The notes beneath the pieces are model-generated. The model was given only the letters and a program-made list of their open reading frames with translations. It ran no database searches and was not told the DNA's origin. Shown here one piece after another: positions 57,331 to 64,000 of a stretch of DNA of 64,000 nt (the first letter of the stretch is position 1; each line of letters begins with the position of its first letter). Where the stretch lies: NCBI GenBank assembly GCA_002197995.1, contig NGZR01000001.1:5952001-6016000 (forward strand), written 5' to 3'. Position numbers and translations under genes: made by a program. The DNA comes from Gaeumannomyces sp. JS-464. Taxonomy: Eukaryota; Ascomycota; Sordariomycetes; Magnaporthales; Magnaporthaceae.

Positions 57331-57953
57331 CCGGCGGGAGCTCAGTCTGTACGCAAGAGCAGTCGAGGCTGGGCACTTTGGCGGGCCGATTTTGCTGGCA
57401 ATTGTGCGCAGCACCTATTTCTCTGGGTTCATAGGTGCCGTTAATGGATTCTTTCGGCGGCGCGTGGTAGTCACCATTGTACCCAAGCCCAGACATCTCG
57501 AGGTAGTTTTTGCTCGGGCGTCTTTGTCCTCCGCGCTCAGGTCATTCTCCGATTCTTTAGCATTTCTCCGCAGGAAACAGGTATCTGCAACCACAGCAAT
57601 CAGCTTCTCACACTACCTATGCTTCATGCCAGTCCGTAAGGTGAGTAGTCAGAGCATGGGCCAGCTTCGTCTCGCGCCTCCAGGAGCTCTTGGGTTCAGG
57701 GGCGAGGGACGGACTTGCGCCACGTGAAATATGACCAGCAAACTTCGCACCGAGGCCAGCCGATCTGCTTGATGTCAAAACTAAATATTTCTCTCCGTGA
57801 ACCCTAATAACCAACTTGTCGTGGTATCGGTAGCTGAAACACTTAAAAGAATGAAGCCCACGACGCCGGACACCTGAAAAATTATCGCTAATAGGAATCA
57901 TTGTATGCACAGCCCATGCTATTAAGGGGGCACAAACATGAAATACAACTCCG
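57331..57953. other. Convergent intergenic region, about 620 bp
   Basis: 3' flanks of the GH5 and macro-domain genes. No gene seen. Confidence 0.5.
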
Positions 57954-59170
57954 TCAGTTGTCGTGCTTCGGCTTCTTCTTGACATATTCGGATTCTGCGA
58001 GCTCCGCTGGGGCCGTCTTCGGCACCTCAGGAAGGACCTTGGCGATCTTCTCCGCCTCTATATCCTCCGGAGCAGTCTCGGACTTGTCGGCTGAGGCAAT
58101 TGCAGTGTCGGCCTCTAGCTTAGTGCCAGCACTCATGGCGGCAGTGGCTACAGTATCGGCGGTATCGGCGGTGTCGGTGGTATCGGCGGAGTCGGCGCCA
58201 GAGATATCCTTTTCCCCTGCAGCTTCCTCGTCCCTGCTTGGAGCGGAAGGCTTTGTTGTCTCGGTGCCTTCGGGAACGGGCGGGAAGTAGAGGCTAGAGG
58301 GGAACAGATACGATGTCAGTATATTTTTGGGATTGAATAGAAGCGACTTTGATACCCGCGATTGGTAACGACTCACGGTAGTGCATTGGTGTAAGCGTTC
58401 AAGTCCTTGAGCTCGAAAACGACGAAGACAACCAAGTCGATATCGGCGCCCTTGTCAGACTCGAGAAACTTGCGCACTGCGGTGATGGCGACAGGCGCTG
58501 CCTCGGTGCTCGGATAGCCATAGATGCCAGTGCTGATTGCGCTGAAGGCGATGGTGCGACATTTGTTGGCGACGGCGAGTTCCAGGCTGGTGGTGTAGCA
58601 GCTAGTGAGCAGCTTCTCGCTGAGCTCCGGGTTAAAGGGATCGTAGACTGGACCGACGGTGTGGATGACTTTCTTGCAGGGCAGCTCATGGGCGGAGGTT
58701 ATCTTCGCGCTTCCCGTCTCGCAGCCGCCGAGCTTTGAGCACTCCATCCACAGGCCGCGGCCGGCAGCGCGGTGGATAGCGCCGTCGACGCCGCCACCCC
58801 CAAGCAAGCTCTTATTGGCGGCGTTGACGATGGCGTCCAGCTCGAGGAGGGTGATGTCGACGCGGCACAGCGAAATGCGGTCGTTAAAGCTCTTGGACGG
58901 GGTCGGTGGGGTGGTGAGGGAGTACGAGATTGTCGCGGGGACCTCTGCGTTCTCCTCGGGCGCGGCGAGCTTGTGTGTTTTGTAGAGGAGGGAAAGGGTC
59001 GGCATGTCTGCCGCCGACTTGATTGCCATTTTGAAGGTGCGTGTGCCGGTGGTAGAGGCCTGGCGGAGAGGAGGGGGAAAGCTAGCGTTGAGAGTGCGGG
59101 ATGCAAAGACGTGCGCGCAACGGCTGATGGCCACAGGGTGAGTCGAGGTTGGAAGCGCCTTCAAGAGCAT
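57954..59170 (-). CDS. Macro-domain (MacroD-type) ADP-ribosyl hydrolase
   Basis: Two exons (59170-58377, 58293-57954; 83-bp intron with GTGAGT donor) give 377 residues, intact. The macro fold begins at about residue 95. It has the MacroD signature NAANKSLLGGGGVDGAIH, GCETGSAKIT, the VIHTVGP strand and the phosphate loop STGIYGYP. Such proteins remove mono-ADP-ribose from Asp/Glu or hydrolyse O-acetyl-ADP-ribose. The first 47 residues are rich in Ser, Arg and Ala with few acids, like a mitochondrial presequence. A second ATG near 59030 (MAIKSAADMPTL) would give a cytosolic form. The second exon is a low-complexity Thr/Ala/Asp tail (DTTDTADTADTV...) ending KKKPKHDN, unlike typical macro proteins. 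Confidence 0.88.
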
Positions 59171-59856
59171 CGGGCGCTCAGCAATGACGCAAGTGGGGTA
59201 GTCAAGTGCAAGCGGGAATAAGGCTCAGCGAGGGGACAGCAATCGAGGCAAGCCACAAAAAGAAGCATGGGTAATATAAGTGGGCTAGGTGTTCTGGCGT
59301 CTTCTAGCAACCTGAGGAATTTGACGCCAGGACCGGAGAGCCGACGACAACAGTGAAAATCACCTGGTTCTTTCGGAGGCAGGATGGAAGCACGGCAAGC
59401 ACCGAAGCTGGAGCTGCCGGCGCCCCCCGCAGTCTCTGACGCCGGCAAACAACGATCAGCTCTCGGTAGGCCCATCCAGGCCTTCGCTGCACGCGACGCA
59501 GGCGTCAGGGGGATGGTCGAATATGTGGGCCACCCATAAAAAATATCGTCCAATGGGTGCCCATGCTTGCACCTATCTTCCCATTTGCGGCTAGGGAGAG
59601 ACACCATGTACTGTGCCCCGCCCCCACCGTTTAGACGGCCTGGCTAATCTGCCCTTGTTGGCGGAGCCTTTTGAGTCACCCCGCCGTCGAGGACGGGCTT
59701 CCAGTTTGGTTTGCTCACCTCCAACGCGAGATATATCAGGTTCACAGGGCGTTTCTGGAAGACTGAAACTTTCTCTCGCTAGCCACAAGTTTGCTTACGC
59801 AAACAAACACCCATATATCCTTCAATTGAGCCAACAGCACGCAAGACAGCATCAGC
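59171..59856. other. Divergent promoter region
   Basis: About 690 bp between the macro-domain gene and the GlnRS gene. CATATATCC at about 59812-59820, 37-45 bp before the GlnRS ATG, may be a weak TATA element or part of the leader. No gene seen. Confidence 0.45.
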
Positions 59857-61933
59857 ATGGCGGAAGCAATCACGGAGGGGGTTGCCAAGCTCCAGCTCGA
59901 CGAGGAGACGGGCGAGATGGTCTCCAAGAGCGAGCTGAAGAAGCGCCTGCAGAAGAGGGCCAAGAAAGCAGCCACCGCGAAAGCGAAGGATGCCGCGGCC
60001 AAGGAGGCTGCAGCGGCCGGCGCGTCCGATGCCAAGCCCGCCGCGAAACCTGCGCCAAAGCCGGAGGAGCCATCCATAGATCCCGACGCCATGTTCAAGC
60101 AGGGCTTCCTCGACGAGGTCTTCCGCAACCGCCCGATGAAGCCCGTCTTCACTCGTTTCCCTCCCGAGCCCAATGGCTTCCTCCACATCGGCCACGCCAA
60201 GGCCATCGCGGTCAACTTCGGCTTCGCAAGGTACCACGGCGGTCAGTGCTACCTGCGCTACGACGACACTAACCCCGAGAAGGAGGAGGAAAAGTACTTC
60301 ACCTCGATCGAGTCCATGGTCCGCTGGCTCGGCTTCTCGCCATACAAGATCACGTACTCGAGCGACAATTTTGACAAGCTCTACGAGCTGGCAGAGAAGC
60401 TGATCTTGCTGGGCAAGGCATACGTGTGCAAGTGTGGCGATGCCGACATCAAGCTGCAGCGCGGCGGCGAGAAGGGCAAGACTCCGCGCTTCCGATGCGC
60501 GCATGCGGACCAGACACCCGAGGACAATCTCGCCCAGTTACGCGACATGCGGGACGGAAAATACCAGGAGAGGGAGGCTTTCCTGCGTATGAAGCAGGAT
60601 ATCACCAACGGAAACCCCCAGATGTGGGATCTGGCGGCATATCGCGTCAAGAAGGCCGAGCACCACAGAACTGGAGACAAATGGAAGATATACCCGGTGC
60701 GTCTTTCTGGTTTAGCGGCCTTCCCCGAAGTTTGTAACTTTCTCTTATCATTGAGCTGACTAGGCCGCATTGCTTTTACAGACGTACGACTTCACCCACT
60801 GCCTGTGCGATTCATTCGAAGGTATCACGCACTCGCTGTGTACGACCGAGTTCGTCCAGTCTCGCGAAAGCTACGAGTGGCTCAACACGAGTTTGGGTGT
60901 CTACGAGCCGCAGCAGCGCGAGTATGGCCGACTTGGCCTTGGAGGCACAGTTCTCTCAAAGCGAAAGATTCTCAAGCTTGTCGAGCTGGGCCACGTGCGT
61001 GACTGGGACGACCCGCGGCTGTACACGCTGACGGCGATCAAGCGCCGCGGAGTACCCCCTGGAGCCATCCTCGAGTTTGTTAACGAGCTTGGTGTGACAA
61101 CGGCGGGCACTATTATAGAGATCAAGCGATTCGAGCAGACCATCCGCCGCTACCTCGAGCGGACAGTCCCTCGGCTGATGATGGTGCTGGAACCCCTCCG
61201 CGTCGTCATCGAGGACGCGGATGATCTGGACGGAAAGCCGTTGTCGGTCCCTTTCTCACCCAGGGTCCCGGCTATGGGTTCGCACGAGCTCACATTTACC
61301 AAGACCGTCTTCATTGACAGGTCCGACTTCCGCGAGGTGGACAGCAAGGACTACTTCCGCTTGGCTCCTGGGAAATCCGTTGGTCTTCTACAGGTGCCCT
61401 TCCCCATCAAGGCTGTTTCGTTCACCAAGGACGAGGCCACCGGCCAGGTCACCGAGGTCCGGGCCGTGCTCGATCGCGAAAAGAAGAAGCCCAAGGCGTA
61501 CATCCAGTGGGTGCCCGAAGGCTCACACAAGTGCGAGGCCCGCGTGTACAACCCGCTGTTCAAGTCGGACAGCCCGGACAGCGCCGAGGGTGGCTTCCTA
61601 TCAGATCTCAACCCAGGCAGCCAGATCATATACCCCGATGCTCTAATCGAAACTGGGTTCGACGAGGTGAAGCGGAGGGCACCGTGGCCGGAGGCGGCCG
61701 GTGAGAGCGAACTGGGCAAGGGAGGACTTGAGAGCGTGCGCTTCCAGGCGACTCGGGTTGCCTATTTTGTGAGTTTCGACGAGGGTCCTGCTCTTTGGCA
61801 GATGATGCCTCCCCCTCCCTGACTGTTTTACTGACCCGCCCCGCTTCGACAGGCCATGGACTCGGAAAGCACGGACGATAAGATTATCCTTAACAGGATC
61901 GTCTCGCTGAAAGAAGACGCAGGCAAGAATTAG
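59857..61933 (+). CDS. GLN4: Cytosolic glutaminyl-tRNA synthetase
   Basis: Charges tRNA(Gln) with glutamine. Three exons (59857-60696, 60782-61768, 61853-61933; introns of 85 and 84 bp) give 635 residues, intact. The N-terminal about 75 residues are Lys/Ala-rich, an extension of eukaryotic GlnRS. The class I core has HIGH in [27 protein letters not shown], the [19 protein letters not shown] block, and the KMSKS equivalent VLSKRK. The C-terminal anticodon-binding beta barrels follow ([29 protein letters not shown]). The last exon encodes the short tail [26 protein letters not shown] in two parts. No mitochondrial presequence is seen. Confidence 0.95.
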
Positions 61934-63885
61934 GCTGTCGATATACTTTTTCCGCGAGTTATTCTTTGGCGTCGGGATATTGGGGACCGGTACATGGCGC
62001 TGGTGACGGGTCTTAGGTGGCCAAGGAAGCATGCTATAGAGCTGTGTTTGCGACGGATATAACGTGGGAGTCTAGACAAATGCTTCATATACCCCTGACG
62101 GGGTAGGAAGGTGGATGGAAAGGTCAATGGCAATATTATCGGCTTTGATATACTCCCTCTTTGATCAGCCCAGGCGTGCCTGGATTGTGGCTGACGGGCA
62201 TTTGGCACGGATGCCGATGCCGTCTTGCTTTCAGCCTGATCTTGACGTCTCAATCCTGGCCCGTGGACGGCATACGAGAATAATGCGGGGACGTATAGAG
62301 TTCGCGCAGGAAATCAGGGCAAGTGGGAGCGAGAGGGAACAAACAGCCTTGTGGGCAAGGAGTGGGCGCAGAACTCTGGCCAGCAAATTCCTGGCAGCCC
62401 GCGACCAGGGGCAAACGGTCCACAAACGAATTCCTGCGAATGACAGCGGCAGAAGACGGAGGACAGGAGTTGTCTGTTGGGCGGCGCCAAAGAACCAACA
62501 AGTGGCGTGATGCACGTCGTCGCCGTCAGGAAAGGCAGGCCATCAATGGACCACGCGCGTATTCGCGGGATCTGGCGGGGCTGGCGGTCCAGGGTGTTGA
62601 TGGGTGGAGGGTGCGGCCGCAACTTAATTGATGTGCCCCCCCCCCTGGAGACGTCTCGGCAGGGGCTGAGACGTGGACCAGACAAGTGGTATTCGCGTCT
62701 GATTCCCGAAGCGGGCTTGGCTGAGTGCTCTGGCCAATGATGGGCAGCAAATCTCGCGGGTTGTGGGGAATGCGGCGTCCGAAGGTGCCGACGAGGAGGT
62801 TGACATCTTTCGACTGCAAACCTAAACAAAGAACAGAGCAGAAGGAGACAAAGCAACAAAGAAACTCTCGGGCGCGCCATTGAAAGGCAGGCTGCAATTT
62901 AAAAGGAGGTTGCCGGGAGCTTTGTGGGGCCCAGAGGCAAACCCAAATGTTTTCCACTATAGGAAATACAAAGTCAAACGTGGCCGAGCTCAAACGTGCT
63001 CGGCTGGTGATGTTGCGCTGCCTTGTGGCCTGGTAACCAACACTGAAACAGGGCACCAACTCGTCCCTCGCACGCTCCATGGGGCACTGGTGCAGTGGTG
63101 CTACCCTGTCTGAGCCCTTGCGGCCACAAGCTTGGTCTGCTGGGGTGCTGGGGGGACGCGTATGTGGGCGTTTGGGGCAGTGCGACGCTGACGACTCTTC
63201 GCTTCCCAAATCCGCCCAATGCCCCCAAGCGTCGAGCCCACATCTGGGCCCTCGCCGGCGATCATATTATGGGCCGAGCTCCAGGGCGCGCGCGGTCCAT
63301 GAGCTGGTCCCTGCCATGCCGGGCTCTCCATGGCAGCTCGCGAAGATCGCGTTCCCGTCCTGTTCATGTCATGACGAGCCCGGGTCTGTGGACCCATTCC
63401 GACGGATGCCCCCGTCATGTGTTTTTGCGTTTGCAGTCCAACGTCCCCAGGTTTTCTTTTTTTTTCTTTTTCGTTTCCTCATCCGCGCTTTCCAAGGGGC
63501 CTGGCCGCCCAACACAGATCTGCGAGTGCTACTAGGTTGAAGCCGGCTGCTTTTCCTGGGTCTCGCGCTCTTAACCTTTCTCTCTATCTTCTCTTCTTCC
63601 TTATCCCTCGCACTTGTTCTGGGTCAAGATCCAGGAGATCGCCTGGATTTCCTCTTTCATATCCTTCTCTAACTCACGCGCGCCTTACACACTCTTTTGC
63701 GCTGCCTCTTTTCACCCCTTTTATTCCCCTTCGTGCCCTCTCTCTCATCGTGATTCCTACCATCTCGGCGCCGGACCAAGTAAAAGACATCCTTCATGAT
63801 GCCGCATCGCAGGTAGCACCCCGTGCTTCTGGCCCTTACATACCATCACCCTATCGACAGCAGTGAGCACTCTTCTCCTGCAACC
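61934..63885. other. Intergenic, about 1.95 kb
   Basis: No gene seen. A run of C at 62634-62644 and T-rich tracts at 63455-63470 are present. The last 400 bp is pyrimidine-rich, as expected for the promoter and leader of the following gene. Confidence 0.45.
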
Positions 63886-64000
63886 ATGTCCTACCTAGAA
63901 TACGCACACCTTCGGAATGGGGGCCGGGATAGCCGCACCAGGGCGTCAGCCTCGGACGCGACCTGGCAGCAGAAGAGGGCCCAGCGAATGGCCCCGACCG
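63886..64000 (+). CDS. 5' end of an unrecognised gene (cut by window end)
   Basis: The ATG at 63886 in a good context (CAACCATGTC), after a long pyrimidine-rich leader, opens a frame that runs to the window end. It reads MSYLEYAHLRNGGRDS, then an Arg/Ala/Ser-rich stretch. This is too short to assign. Its status as a gene rests on the leader-like upstream sequence and the open frame. Confidence 0.4.
   Translation, partial: MSYLEYAHLRNGGRDSRTRASASDATWQQKRAQRMAPT

Overview
The window is nuclear DNA of a filamentous ascomycete (Pezizomycotina, probably Sordariomycetes). Genes are monocistronic and split by short introns (mostly 58-140 bp) with GT...AG ends and CTRAC-like branch points. There are no bacterial-style operons. 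The gene set is typically fungal: eEF3, a HET-C2/GLTP protein, GT71 mannosyltransferase, a CrpA-type copper ATPase, an Hmp1-like small protein and a PTH11-like rhodopsin fragment.

Layout. 1-825: 3' end of an unrecognised gene. 1186-5289 (minus): copper amine oxidase, then a taurine/sulfonate dioxygenase. 5290-8762: long gene-poor stretch. 8763-10011 (plus): secreted tyrosinase. 10526-12751 (minus): divergent protein kinase with an unresolved 5' end. 14272-15807 (plus): GT71 mannosyltransferase. 16378-19318 (minus): phospholipase D. 20950-21835 (plus): HET-C2-like glycolipid transfer protein. 22336-24464 (minus): GPI-anchored Ser/Thr-rich secreted protein. 25495-27794 (minus): lipase-like alpha/beta hydrolase. 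28393-28781 (minus): Hmp1-like protein. 30969-31905 (plus): rhodopsin-like membrane protein fragment. 32424-33719 (plus): SET-domain protein with a signal peptide. 33962-35362 (minus): orphan protein with an HExxHxxG motif. 35970-38329 (minus): Hsp70-like ATPase. 39069-40896 (plus): coiled-coil protein with a Cys/His C-terminus. 41205-42420 (minus): secreted dienelactone hydrolase. 44535-48331 (plus): CrpA-type copper ATPase. 49472-53037 (minus): elongation factor 3. 55633-57330 (plus): GH5 glycosidase. 57954-59170 (minus): macro-domain protein. 59857-61933 (plus): glutaminyl-tRNA synthetase. 63886-end (plus): start of an unrecognised gene.

The dominant unexpected signal is a large set of single-base frame breaks, mostly one base missing from a short homopolymer (usually G/C), inside otherwise well conserved genes. 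Five fall in eEF3, which is essential in the fungi where it has been tested. Adding or removing the single bases brings the exon sums of eEF3, CrpA, the dienelactone hydrolase, the Hsp70-like protein, the GPI protein and the alpha/beta hydrolase exactly to multiples of three. I therefore read these as sequence or assembly errors rather than pseudogenes. Several genes (dioxygenase, tyrosinase, GT71, HET-C2, SET, Hmp1-like, GH5, macro, GlnRS) are intact.

I did not find a clearly new multi-gene system. The best leads for new biology are the HExxH orphan, the signal-peptide SET protein, the Hsp70-like ATPase with an unfamiliar C-terminus, the coiled-coil Cys/His protein, and the Cys-pair repeat array at the N-terminus of the copper ATPase.
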